A program made the position numbers and the translations under genes. Shown here in pieces: positions 20,880-32,063 of a stretch of 64,000 nucleotides of DNA; position 1 is the stretch's first letter, and each line of letters begins with the position of its first letter. The notes under the pieces were generated by a model that was not told the origin of the DNA, made no database searches, and saw only the letters and a list, made by a program, of their open reading frames with translations. Location of the stretch: contig CM043942.1 of assembly GCA_014529385.2 (NCBI GenBank), forward strand, positions 6,755,001 to 6,819,000, read 5' to 3'. Source of the stretch: Adiantum capillus-veneris. Taxonomy: Eukaryota > Streptophyta > Polypodiopsida > Polypodiales > Pteridaceae.

Positions 20880-22105
20880 TGGTAGTAGCCTGTGCTTACA
20901 ACATTTTGTAATTTATGCCTTACCACACTTGTCTCTAGTATACAGAATTGGGTTGAACTTGAGTGCTACATGTTTGGATGGTCTTCCTGCTTTGCTACGG
21001 TTATGCTGTGGTTTGAAATCTATGTATTAACATTTTTATGATGTTCATTTCTTGGTTGATTTCAAGGAAGAAAGGGATGAGAATGGGTACAATTAACTTA
21101 GAAGAAAAGTTAATGATGGGTGGTTACAAAAGAACTACTGTGCATTGTCATCAATGTAAGGTGGTTTTGACAATATGAAAGTGAATTGTATTTGCATTTA
21201 TGTTTGGATTGTGTTTTATGTATTTGTTGCAATGGTATGCTACACCTTGTTGCTATACTCGGTTATTGTCTTCTTAAAATAAGTCTTAGTGAGGAAGGGA
21301 GAGTCATACATTTGCCTTGGTATGTGATGTGCTCAAATTTTCTTTGTTAAAAGCTGAGAATGCTATCTAAGAGTTTCATGGGTCTTTTCCATTTTTCTTT
21401 GGGTTTTAAAATGCTAATGTGACCCTTAACTTTGCCATTGCTAAAATCGAAGCTTCTAAGGTTCTAGTGGACTTGAGCCATAACTTACATGCTGAAAAAA
21501 TTTTAAGCATTGCCTTGAAGATACCTAGTGAATAAACGAGAGGTGGGAGGTGTCAAAATTGACAACAATTGACATAAGAATATGGAGATAAGGATAGAGA
21601 TTCTCATTGGTGCATGAAATGCATATGGTGATCTGTTCCACTACATCAAGATAGTCCCTTGTTGAGTCGGGCTAATCATAAACTAGAAGGGCTCACTTTT
21701 AACCCTTCCTATTTTAGGATCAAATTTTAAGTATTTGTTACAACTTACACTAAGGAGTGGTAAGTTTTGTCGATGTTTTTGAAGGTAAGCTCAGGAACTA
21801 GCAGAGGTTTTGCAATTTTAGCTGCTGGTAGTAATCCATATAACCTTTTTTTTAAAAACTTTGGTAGGGGCCTAGATCTTCTTTTTTCCATGAAAGGGGC
21901 GTGTGTGTGGCTTCGATGAAATCACCAGTAGAGCACAAAGCCTTTGCATCTTGAGGTTGTGCAAGATGAATTGTCTTGTCAACATATGGCTGCTAGTGGT
22001 CTTGATGATTTGGTTCTTGGCTATTGCGAGGCTATTTGTTGCTTTTCATGGTTTGTTCTCTTAACATTTATTGCAAATGATTTGAAACTCAGATTCAAAC
22101 ATTAG
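20880..22105. other. Intergenic, nothing supported
   Basis: AT-rich sequence with only short frames and no repeats or motifs that stand out. Confidence 0.5.
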
Positions 22106-23052
22106 ATGCAAGAAGCTACAACGACACGTATTGGTGTTGGTGCAGAGTCCCAAATGATTCGGCTCAAAAACAGTTGCGGCTACAAGTTTTTTCACGGTTT
22201 TCTTTTTCGAGGACAATCCACAGGTCAAAGAAAAAGATGTCATGTGTTCAAAATGACAGTCAATGGCCCAGGATCTGGTGTTGAGCTTGTAAATAGAATG
22301 CTCCAAGACGGTAGTGGAGACCTCCAAAAAAGATGGATTTGCTTTGATCACATCCGTAGAGTAGCAGGGTGGACAACAATGGCAGCCCATGTCTACAACC
22401 CGCGTAAGACCTACTGACATATCTACCATATTCTTTTGCTTTTGTTTGCAACAAAGATTAATTAATGCACTCTATAGGATCCAAAAAATGCAAACAATAG
22501 TCATTTGGAAGAGGAAAGAAGAAGACACACAGACGCAAACCATGTTTTGGAAAATGATGAAATCAGTGCTTTTGGAAAGTGGGCACCTTCCAACAGGTTT
22601 TCATGGCAGACGAGGCTGGGGAAAATTGGAGAGTTGCTTGATCTGTATTCAATGGAGGGCCTGACAATATTATGAAGGGACAAGAATGTTCTTGCTTGTT
22701 TCATTGGGAGAAAAATTTGCAAATTCACACTATGCAATACGTGCATAAAAATTTCCAGGACGAGCACAAGCGTCTGTGTGAACTTTGGTGATGTGCAAGG
22801 AGTGAGGATGAGGCAACAAGCTTGTATAGGACTATTCGAGCTTGGTGGGCAATTAGAAAAGTATCCAAAAGTAACTTATCCCAGATGGATTGTTGGCTCA
22901 GTTGGTGGAATGTGCATTACCCTCGCTAGAGAAAGTGCATTGTTGGGATAAAACTATGTAGAATATGTATTAGTGGCATGTAAAATTATTGACTTCAATG
23001 CATTTACAAGATTTTTTAATGTTGCAGGAAGTAGACGATTTGTCATACATTC

Positions 23053-23684
23053 CATTAGAAGATTTTAGAGGTCATTTGGAGAGCCTTCTAAGAAATTCTA
23101 TTTCTCTCTCTAGAAAATTTTCGTAAAAGACCTTTGTACTTATTGAGTACGTCTAAAAGGACAACTAGATACTTTGAAAAGTAAACCTAACTTTTCAGTC
23201 CTTGAAAACGATCACTTTTTTATTAAATACGAGTGTCTTTTTCACGAGGCTGACGCCGCTCATTTTATGTGGCTTGCGTCATCATTGAAATAAAAGAAAT
23301 TCACCAAACTATCAACTAGTGTCAAAATTTGAAGATTTTGGCATCACCAATGCGTCCGGAGCATGCAAAAACCTCAAAATTGAATGTCTACTTGCCCTTT
23401 TCTGACACCCGGAGAGAGAGAAATTCCCAAAAAAAACCTCTAAAAGAGCCTAAGCCACATTGAATGAGCGACACCGGCCTCGTAAAAAAGACACGTGCAT
23501 TTAATAAAAAATTAACCGTTTTCAAGGATGGTTGGATCATTGAATGCGTGGATGATACCTTTTTCATATTTTTGTTAATATAATGCTTATTTTCTACGTA
23601 ATGTTGGCTCTTCTCTCATTGGAGGAGCTCCTTTTTCTCTCTCTACTAAAAGGCCCTCCAAAAGACCTTCGAAATTTTCTAATG
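23053..23684. mobile_element. Non-autonomous TIR element, ~630 bp
   Basis: The left end 'cattagaagattttagagg' and right end 'cgaaattttctaatg' form imperfect terminal inverted repeats of about 37 bases, including 'tttggagagcc' against 'ggccctccaaa'. There is no ORF. A related right end is at 2160-2345, so this is a family. It lies inside the SWIM pseudogene, whose frame resumes right after it. No clear target duplication was found, so superfamily (Mutator or hAT) is open. Confidence 0.7.
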
Positions 23685-24213
23685 CAACTACAAACCTTGT
23701 AGAAACAAAGCATGCCGGATGGCTAGCCGGCGAGGGAAACAAAGAATTGTTGAGCTTGTACGATGCATGCATTTTTGATCTATCAAACTCATTGTTTCAA
23801 AGTGTGAAGATGCTTGCTTTTGTCGAAGGTAGATATCGTGGAGCAGGTCCATTAGCAAAAAAACTTGGTCGGCGTGCACAACAAGGAAAAGCACCAAGTC
23901 TGGTAGCCATTGCTAAAGAGATTGAAGATGGTCTGGGAGGTACGTCCCTTTATCAAAGACCAACAATGGATGGAGATAATATTACAGTATTCAGAAGGAG
24001 AAAAAATGCTAGTGTAGTACATTGTGAGGAGGAGAACGTGTTGCATTGGCTTGAATATATTACATAGAACGTTCCTCGCAATCGTCAAGGAACACAAATA
24101 ACATTTCCAATTGTAGCTCAGTATATCAAAGATAGCGAGAGTGGTCTGATAGTAGAAGAGACAGATGTTCATAATCTTGACAATGTGGGAACTGCGTCAT
24201 ATACCAAAGGGTA

Positions 24214-24330
24214 CTAGAGTTCAATGTCTTTATCATCATTGTCTTTGTCTTTGCCTTTACCTTTGTCACGCTTCCAAGCATAAGAATCCTTCTGTATGTG
24301 ACCAAACTTGTCACAATAAGGGTGATTGGG
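24214..24330 (-). pseudogene. Copia-type gag zinc-knuckle fragment
   Basis: The minus frame reads 'YCDKFGHIQKDSYAWKRDKG' followed by Lys/Asp repeats and a stop, resembling a copia gag CCHC knuckle (C-x4-GHI-x4) with first and last Cys altered. It lies antisense inside the SWIM pseudogene. Only about 39 codons remain. Confidence 0.55.
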
Positions 24331-25017
24331 TTCTAGATTTGGTAAACACAAGAAAAACATAAAGAACATTGGTGCAGGTGCGGTTGCAGCATCCTTTTAG
24401 GGGATTTGTACATGGAAAAGAGGTGATTCAACTGGTCAAGGAAGCGCTTCAAAGGCACAATTCATGTGGTTCTGCAATGATAGTGTGGATCACACGTGGA
24501 AATCTACAACACAATCACTCAATGCCTCGCAAGAGTACCTACGACTTGGCCTGTGGAGAAGGGAACAAACATAAATGCCTTGGAGCTGATGTATTTGGAG
24601 ACAGGGGGCTTCACAGTAAATAAGATTGCAGTAAGGAAAACCAATAATGAGCGCTATCGGCCAAGCGTGTCAATTTAGACCTCTAAGAGAATTGAATCAG
24701 CCATAACCATGGAGGCACATGTTATTCAATACAATGTTGTAAAGGCAGGCATGCATGAAAAATTCATGCTGAAGACATCTTCTTCTCAAGTTCGAGGAGA
24801 GAGATACGAAGTGCATGTTGCCAATAGTCTAATGTATACATGTGGAGACTTTGCAAAATGAGTAACGCAAAGTAAACCATATATAGCCTGTAAGCACATA
24901 TACTACATTTTCCTACGCTATTTTGGCTTGGATTTGAACCACAATATGTTCGTCCATCAGCGCAAGCTTACAAATGAAGATCTGCTATGTGTGCTCAATT
25001 ATAGACGTGCAATATAA

Positions 25018-26197
25018 TTTCCATTGAGCGCTTGCGACTTTGTATGTAATTGCAGAGTGATTTTGTATTGAAACTCTTTTAATGAGAATTCCATCTTCAA
25101 GATGATGTCATCTCATTTTTTTGGAAAATCGTTGACTTTGTGCATAACATGTTTCTTTGTTGGTTGGCACTAAATGTTTTGCAGTTTGTGTACTTGGAGC
25201 TTACCATATTGCTTTGTTTGTATATGCTATGTGCTGGGTTGAAGTCGTTTTTCAGTTTGTATGCTTCATGCATAGCATATTTCTATGCTAATAGATGATG
25301 TGTACTAAACTAAAATTGTGATTTGTGGCGTGACACACATGTCCTAAAAGTGTGGACTGTACCATATTGTTCTTCGAGTATGATTCTAGCATAAGTTTTA
25401 TTAAAGACAACCATAGTTTGAAAATTCTAAGGGATTGATAAATGACAAAGAAAGCTCCCTCCAAAAAGATCTCTCCAACGACAAAGGAGGGAGTTTTTTG
25501 CTAGAAAATATTACCCAAGTAAGGGAAAATGAAAAATCTCCCTCAAAAGCTTCCTTCAAAAGCTCTCTCCATACCCGTTCCCTTCCTTTAATTGATTGTT
25601 TAAGATTAAATGATGGTTTATGCAACAGTAGAGTCCTTCGATGAATGATAGTATAAGAGTAATTTGTGAAATTCCTAAGAGTGGACATACTAGTGTCGTG
25701 CAAAATGCTCATGCAAAGGAGTACGAGTGATCAACACATTTTCCTTTGAGATGGGATTTAGGAATAATCACACAGCTAGGAGAGGCTTAAAGATTTGAAA
25801 TTTTTCAATCGGCAAGAGGGAAGGGAGGGAATTACCTTATTTGGAATGGGAATCTTCTTTATCAAAGAAAACTTCTTCGGTTATGATAAAATTACCCTTC
25901 AAAACTCAACTTCCTTTTGAAAATTAGATATTAACTAAGTATGCCACTAAGACTTTTACACATATAATTTGTGCAAGATCAAGAGCATTTTTTTAAAAAG
26001 AAATTATAATTCCTCTTTTGAAAAATAAGGCTAGTTCCAAAAACAGTTCCATTACTTAGTTGCCTTTGATTTATGGCATTACTTTTATAAGGGTAATTTA
26101 GGTAAGAGTATAAAATAACTTAAAAATCAATAAAAAAGGTTTATATGAGAGACTAAGGGATAATTAAGGATATTAGTCACCAATCAATCATGCATAC
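25018..26197. other. Intergenic, nothing supported
   Basis: AT-rich, with short inverted pieces such as 'gctccctcc' and 'ggagggagt' near 25460-25500. No gene is supported. Confidence 0.5.
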
Positions 26198-26690
26198 TAT
26201 TTAGGTAAATATGACCTTTAGTCACCTGTGGTTAAAGAGAGTGCTTTCTACTCTCTTTATGCCATGTTAGTCTGGTAATCTAAGAAACTTGAAATAATGG
26301 AACTTGAAATATTTAGATAATTATGACCTCCAGTCATCTATGGTTAAAGAGAGTTCTTTCTACTCTCTCTATGTTGGGTGAAAGCGTGGTTTGGTGGTAC
26401 AAAAAAAGGACCTATTTTACTTCTACCAATGAAAAAGTGGGGACTGGTAAATTTTTTGTAGTTTATGTCAAAACTTTTTGGACCTTGTGATTTTAGATTC
26501 TTCTTTTGAAGAGCTATCCACTGATATATAGTATGATAGGTAGTTTTTCATGTGACATGTAGAAATTGTAACTCAAAGATTTGTCAAAGGTGCTGTCAAG
26601 GACAATCCTTTTTGTACCACCAAAGCGTGCTTTTAGCCTGTCATATTAGTTTGGTAGTCTAAGAAACTAAAAATAACAAAACTTGAAATA
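26198..26690. repeat. 112-bp direct repeat; second copy interrupted by a MITE
   Basis: Copy 1 (26198-26309) and copy 2 (from 26310) share 'ggttaaagagag', 'ctttctactctct' and, after the insertion, 'tagtctaagaaact'. Copy 1 is uninterrupted and shows the empty site. Confidence 0.75.
26376..26638. mobile_element. MITE, 263 bp
   Basis: The ends 'gggtgaaagcgtggtttggt' and the reverse complement of 'accaccaaagcgtgcttttagcc' form inverted repeats of about 33 bases with a few mismatches. It is non-coding. The empty site is visible in the sister repeat at about 26258-26270. A target duplication of at most 2-3 bases is apparent. Confidence 0.75.
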
Positions 26691-27589
26691 AAATCATGGT
26701 TAGTTGTTAGCAACATGGTTAGTTAGGATTAGTAATGAACCATAATTAGAAGAAAACAACAAAATTAAGAAGTTATTTTTTCTTCCCAAGCAAAAAGTCT
26801 CGTTTATGAAAATGCAAGAGCTTAAGCATGAATTTAAGTAAGCATACAAGTAAATCACTTTCAAGAAAGTACAATAGCATAAAGAGAACAAGAAAATATT
26901 AACTTAGTGTGTGAGTCTTCTCCTTGATTTTGGAGAGTATTGAAGAAGTGTGTTGATGTAGTCGGCTCTTTCCCTCTTCAGTTCACTTGAAGACCACCAA
27001 TTTGACTACTTGGAATGAAAGAATGGCAAGAGGCAAAGGGAATTCAAGATATGGAAATCTTGAGAATTAAGGGAAAAGAGAGGGAGAGGGTAATGGGAAG
27101 AAGAAGATCAAGTTTTGACAAACTTGATTAGGGTTTTGGCCATGACTTCTCTTGGAGAGGGTGTGTATGTGTAGAAGTTGGGTTGCGTGATTCTATTCAA
27201 CATTGGTTTTATTTGTGAATAATGGTCGATTAATACGTTTTAAAGATTTATTTGTGCGTATTATTCGTCGCCACGTTAGCTTTTTTCAAAAAAACGTTTT
27301 ATTGCTTACATATCGACAGATAAACTATCAATCGATACTTAATCAATCAATAGGCTTTTGATCGATAGTTTAAATTGATCTATATGTTTTTGATCGATAT
27401 AGTAGTAGTATATAAAGCCCAAATTTGCGTGGCTTAGCTACAATTCCCTTCACCAAAGTGTCAGGTTACCTCCGACATAGAAAGGTTGAGTTGTCAACTT
27501 AATAAATCTTTGATTTTTTAAGAAAATATTATTTTTAATGTTTATACATTAAAAATAAAATAATTATATAGATTTGAATCACCTAAAAT
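26691..27589. other. Intergenic, nothing supported
   Basis: AT-rich. Around 27310-27400 several 'tcgata' and 'atcgat' words recur, with no clear repeat unit. No gene is supported. Confidence 0.45.
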
Positions 27590-27800
27590 TCTTAACAACA
27601 ATAAAAGTTATTCTTTAACTCTATTGCTAAGTTTAAATAAATTACTCTAAGCAATAGAGACTATACTTTTAGCTCTACTTGTTTAAGAATATATAAATAA
27701 ATAATTGTACGCATTAGAGGCTACTTTTCTACCTATAGTGCGAATGTATAATTCTAAACATTAAAAGATATACTCTTAGCTCTATGTGTTTTAGAATAGA
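27590..27800. repeat. Degenerate tandem units, ~60 bp
   Basis: Related segments with a 'tagag' ... 'ctcta' inverted core and a trailing 'ttaagaat'-like run recur about four times (near 27601, 27650, 27710 and 27762). They are strongly diverged. Confidence 0.4.
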
Positions 27801-27908
27801 TACTAAAAGTGATATTTGATGGTTACAATCTATCATAGCTATAATATGTGCACAAATAATAGTGTTAGTTCATACATTTTGGAACATATACACATATATG
27901 TAGGGTCC

Positions 27909-28460
27909 TTTGGTTGTCATGAACAAATGTTCTTACCTTCATATAGACATAGAATAGGTCCACTTAGTGCCTCTTGGTTGTTATGAGATGATTCTCTTAC
28001 TTCCAAGTGAGGTTTAAGGTATGAAGTAGGATTCACTTGGTTGCATAGAATAGGTCCACTTAGTGCCTCTTGATTGTTATGAGATGATTCTCTTACTTCC
28101 AAGTGAGGTTTAAGGTATGAAGTAGGATTCACTTGGTTGTTATCGAGCTTATGCTCTTACCTCTAAGTGAATATGGTGGATTACCTATCGAATTCACTAG
28201 GTTGTGATCGAGTGAAAGCTCTTACCTCCTAGTGAATATTAGTCATGCATAGTACTTGGGAGTCAGATGGATGTTATCGAGCTCATGCTCTTACCTCTAT
28301 GTTGATATAGAAATTCGAGACCTCAGTTATTTTAGAGTCGATTGGTTGTGTTTGAGCAGTAGCTCCTACCTCCAAGAGACATAGATAGTGGAATGTGAGA
28401 TGACTCCATCGCTCATCTAGGTTGTCTTGAGCAAACACTCTTTACCACCTAGTAGCCAAG
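27909..28460. repeat. Minisatellite with conserved 12-base mini-hairpins, 8 units
   Basis: Eight units, spaced 64-96 bases, share 'ggttgtnat' + a 12-base core + 'ttacctc' and then 'aagtga'-like sequence. Cores start at 27921, 27985, 28081, 28145, 28210, 28279, 28354 and 28429. Each has a 4-base stem, 4-base loop and 4-base stem; stem sequence changes between units while pairing is mostly kept. Units 2 and 3 are an almost exact 96-base duplication. An ORF at 27917-28132 merely reads the duplicated units. Confidence 0.75.
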
Positions 28461-28639
28461 AATGATATATCCATTGGTGATCTTCCCTAAAAAATTATCT
28501 TAACACTATTCATTCATCATTTTAATTTAGCAAATCATATCTATAACCTTTTATCTTTCTCATTGCGCTATTATGATGAAAAATTATAATAATAGTGTAT
28601 CTATTGATTGTAGGATATATTTTGTTGAAGTCAGAAAGC

Positions 28640-28879
28640 ATGGTGCGAGGAAAAGAGTGGTCGTATGTGGAGGCAAAAGAGAGAGGCAAAACAATTCCTT
28701 TTTTGGAATGCAAACATTGTGGACATAACGTGCCACACAACGCAACTCGCATCAAAGAACATTTATTTGGCACTAGTCCCAATGTGAAAGAATGTGGAGC
28801 ACCACCTAACGACATATGGGTCCATTTTGCAGGGTATGTAAAGAAATGCAAACAGGCAGGACCTCTTCCTAAGAGATAG
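28640..28879 (+). pseudogene. BED-type zinc finger, hAT transposase N-terminal fragment
   Basis: From ATG 28640 (MVRGKEWSYVEAKERG) the frame encodes 'ECKHCGHNVPHNATRIKEHL' and a following Cys in 'VKEC', the Cys2-His-Cys/His pattern of BED fingers at the start of plant hAT transposases and DUF659 proteins. Such fingers bind DNA. It stops after 79 residues. The downstream open stretch 29075-29290 has no clear transposase motif, and no catalytic domain is present. Confidence 0.65.
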
Positions 28880-29258
28880 AAGGGTATGACAGTTGCGTCA
28901 TCTGTCAACATAGAAGAAGTGAGTGTAGATCAAGAAGATATGCAGCTAACCAAGGACTTTCAATGTGATAGATGGCGAAATGTAAACATCTTTTCATGAT
29001 AATGTATCTCAATTTTTCTCACTGTAGCTCCCTATTGATCTATATTTTTAATTTAGTAGCAACAAAGTCAAGTATTGAAGAGAATTTGCATAAACATAAG
29101 TACTGAGGACATTGCTTGGCAACCAAATAAAAAGACATTGCTTGACTCTCAACAAAGTCATCAATTAGCAAATCCAAAACAAATTCATTGCCATAAACAT
29201 AGAGAGAATACAATGCGTCTCAAAAAAGGACGGGATAAATTGCCATTAAAATTTTCAA

Positions 29259-29342
29259 CTACAGTCTACAATGTCTTGAAGAAATTGTGATATCCACCAC
29301 TTCTTCAAGATCTGTGTTCAATGTTGCCTCAAGTATATCCAC
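29259..29342 (-). pseudogene. Distal piece of the minus-strand gene split by element G
   Basis: Reading minus from the left edge of element G, the frame of the gene at 42416-41678 continues for 27 codons ('VDILEATLNTDLEEVVDI') to TAG at 29259-29261. The acidic, helix-prone composition matches the other piece. 27 open codons alone could be chance. Confidence 0.4.
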
Positions 29343-29600
29343 TGAGGCGGTCCGGGGCGGGCAACAAGAAGAGTGGCCTCTAGACACCCTTCAAGGCTCC
29401 CGTGCTGCTCAATGGGGCTGGGGCACAACACAACACAAACCAGAACAACAAACCCACCGCCAAATCCCAACTACACAAGGGGCACCACCTAGTTTAAGAG
29501 CGAACTAGGACACAAAAGAGGAGAATTGTTAGAGCAACCAACAAACAAGCAAGGAATTACACTAACCCTAACACCAATGGAATACTCTCACACACTAAAA

Positions 29601-29666
<66 letters not shown>

Positions 29667-32035
29667 CTCGGGCTGCTTTGAAACGTATCGGCAATGATCA
29701 AGCAAACACAACTATATATTTAAGAAAGAGAGAGAAAGGGGGAGGGGGTGCTTGTTGCATTAATACCTTCTTACAAATCTGTCATGACAAATCAAAGTGA
29801 GATTAGTACTTGTTCAACATAGCTTGCGTAAATTTCACCACAACACATCACAAGAAAAGCCACCCCAATCACTGTCTTAAGGCCAGGGGAGTCCTCTCCA
29901 CCCTGTCACCCTCTTACAGTATGTGGGATTTATGGCTAGATTGATGACAACACCAGAGACAAGCTATCAAGAACTTAACAAAAAAAAAACACCAAGACAC
30001 TTACGCATCATTGTTGTCCATTACTTCACGTTGGAAGGGAGACAAAGTATCCAAGCTTAGTCCAAATCCACCCTCCTTGATTCAGCGAATGTTGGGCTTA
30101 CACTAGTAGGAGAAATGATAGATTTCCTACTCTCAATTGAATGATCACTCTCTCTCTTACAATGGCATAGATTTCCCTTGCTAATCCCCTATTACAACAC
30201 ATGCACATGCATAAGACAATGAGCTTCCACTCAAGAGCTCCTTCTAGAGAGGTTGAGCTTGGCTTCTCAAGCTATAGCATAGTGCTCTTGCTTATGGATC
30301 CCCCCTTTTATGCTAGCTACACCCTCCTTTTATAGCAATTTTGAAGGCTAGGGTTACTCCTCTAACCATGGTTGGGTTAGATTTTCAGCAATTTATCTAA
30401 TTTCTTTTGCTTGGAATTATCAAGAAGTTGGTGGGGAAAGAGAGAGGAGAGAAATGGAGGTGATAGGACTTTTCATAGTGGGTTAGTGTTAGTAGAGTTA
30501 GTATTAATTTACAAATGGAATTGAATATTTACAATGGGAGTATCCATGTAGGATACAAAAAAAGAAGAAAAACTCTTAAGAGGTAAGAAAAGGTGGATTT
30601 CTTACAAGGTTGATGCTCCAAGTGTCTTGAGTAGGGCCAATTTTGACGCTTGTTGACGGTCCACTAGCTTTGACGGTACATTTTTTCTCCACTCTTGGCC
30701 TTCCTTGGGAGACAAGGTAATTGAAGCTGAGTAATCAACCACCATGATACTGTCTTTTAAGAGAAGAGGCTGAATTTTGTGGTTTTTTGATAGATATGGG
30801 TAATTTGGAGGAGGAAAAATGAGACTAGGTGGTCAATTTTGGAATGGAATTGTGTGTGGGAGGTATGAGTTCACCATGGTTTCTCTTATTCTTCAAGGTT
30901 GAGGAGAAGGTGAGTAGTGTGCAGAGAGGAGTGGTGAGAGAGATGGGGATGATGAGTGGAGAAGTGTGTGTGAAAGAGGAAAATGATAAAGTGGAAGAGA
31001 GAGTGTGGCTGCATAGCATGGGAAAACTGGGGTCCACTAAAAAAATCATAGCTCACAGCTGGTAGCTCCAAAAATCATGAAAAAATTTGAGGTGATTATT
31101 CAGAGCATGGGCTACATTTTCTCTTTTGACCACCGCTCCAAATTCGGAGTGGAGATAGGTGCCAAAATTCTCACCAAAAGGCCTGTTTTTTATGCCTGCA
31201 AAAGTCTTTTAGTGGCCCCCTCCTTTGTTGAATTTGTACAATGCATCCAAGAGTGAGCCCCTCCTTTGTCATATTATAATACAAAGCATTCAAGTTGCCC
31301 TTGACCCATGCATGGAGGAGGATTATTGGTGAAATAAGAAATATATACATGGTGGGACTAGTGTATGGACTATTCATGGACTTTAGCTCAATGAGCACAT
31401 GGTGTTAGAATAATGAGTAAAAATAATAATAAAAATATGGAGGAGTTATGGATATGGAAAGATATTGGAATCATATGATATGGTCCCTCCTTGAATTATT
31501 TTGGGTGAAAGAGGAAAAGGTATGCAAGTAAATAATATAATAAAAGTAACCAATGAGTAGAAATCAATTTTTTGTTTTCACGAGGGTGAGGGTGAAAATG
31601 TGGGAGTGATTTGTATAAAGGAAAAATATGAGGTTAGAGTATGTACATATTGGCAAAAAAAATATAATTATGGTGTAAGAGGATGAAAGAAGGTGTACAT
31701 AGGTTTAATAAAACACACACCTAAGTAGAAATATTTAAATAAAATACCAAAATAATTATAAAAAATCCCTATATTTAGGCCATATATACAATGAAATATT
31801 TACACACAAAGAGGCCATAATATACTTTTATTTTTTTATTATTTTTATTTTTTTTGGCTCACCTAGCCCAGTGACTAGCTAGCTGAGGGTTTTTAAGAAG
31901 ATATGGGAAAAGTCCCGTGACTCACGCACGCCTATGTACAGTGAAATGGTAGGGATAGCCACAGTGTTTGGGTGATTTTGGTAGGGTGAGGTAACTCACT
32001 GTGGCAATTACAAAGAGCCGAAAAAACGGCTATCA
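29343..32035 (-). repeat. 3' LTR of element G
   Basis: 2693 bases, plus-strand TGAGGCGG...GCTATCA. It contains a (GA)n run at about 29605-29664. Near its right end are the inverted pair 31958-31966/31997-32005 (gccacagtg/cactgtggc) and a small agccg/cggct hairpin at the tip. Open frames at 30829-31065 and 31171-31398 recur in the other LTR only because the LTRs are duplicates. Confidence 0.92.
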
Positions 32036-32050
32036 TTATCCCTCCCCCTG
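32036..32050 (-). other. Polypurine tract of element G
   Basis: The minus strand reads 'cagggggagggataa' directly before the 3' LTR, the purine run that primes plus-strand DNA. Confidence 0.8.
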
Positions 32051-32063
32051 GATGATGGTATAT

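Larger units (their letters stand above)
22106..25017 (+). pseudogene. SWIM zinc-finger, Mutator-like transposase-related gene, decayed
   Basis: Several blocks in order resemble plant SWIM-domain proteins related to Mutator-like transposases: 'FDHIRRVAGWTTMAAHVYNP' (about 22340-22400), 'FMADEAGENWRVA' (22600), 'ECSCLFHWEKNLQIHT' (22690), 'RTIRAWW', 'CWLSWWNVHYPR', then 'NLVETKHAGWLASEGN' (23690) and a C-terminal SWIM-like module with 'TCGDFAK' and 'ACKHIYYIFLRYFG' (24840-24960). The first SWIM Cys is Tyr (TAT). In-frame stops occur in the 22595-22930 block and at 24859-24861. A TIR element is inserted at 23053-23684; an acceptor-like 'tgttgcag' lies just before 23029. Transposase origin or a domesticated host gene are both possible. 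Confidence 0.65.

Noticed and set aside
27917-28132. 71-codon ORF with a duplicated 'NQVNPTSYLKPHLEVRESSH' stretch
   Set aside because: It simply reads two copies of a minisatellite unit; the neighbouring units do not keep the frame.
30829-31398. ORFs repeated exactly at 40471-41040 as a possible conserved gene pair
   Set aside because: Both lie inside the two LTRs of element G, so identity follows from LTR duplication and not from selection.
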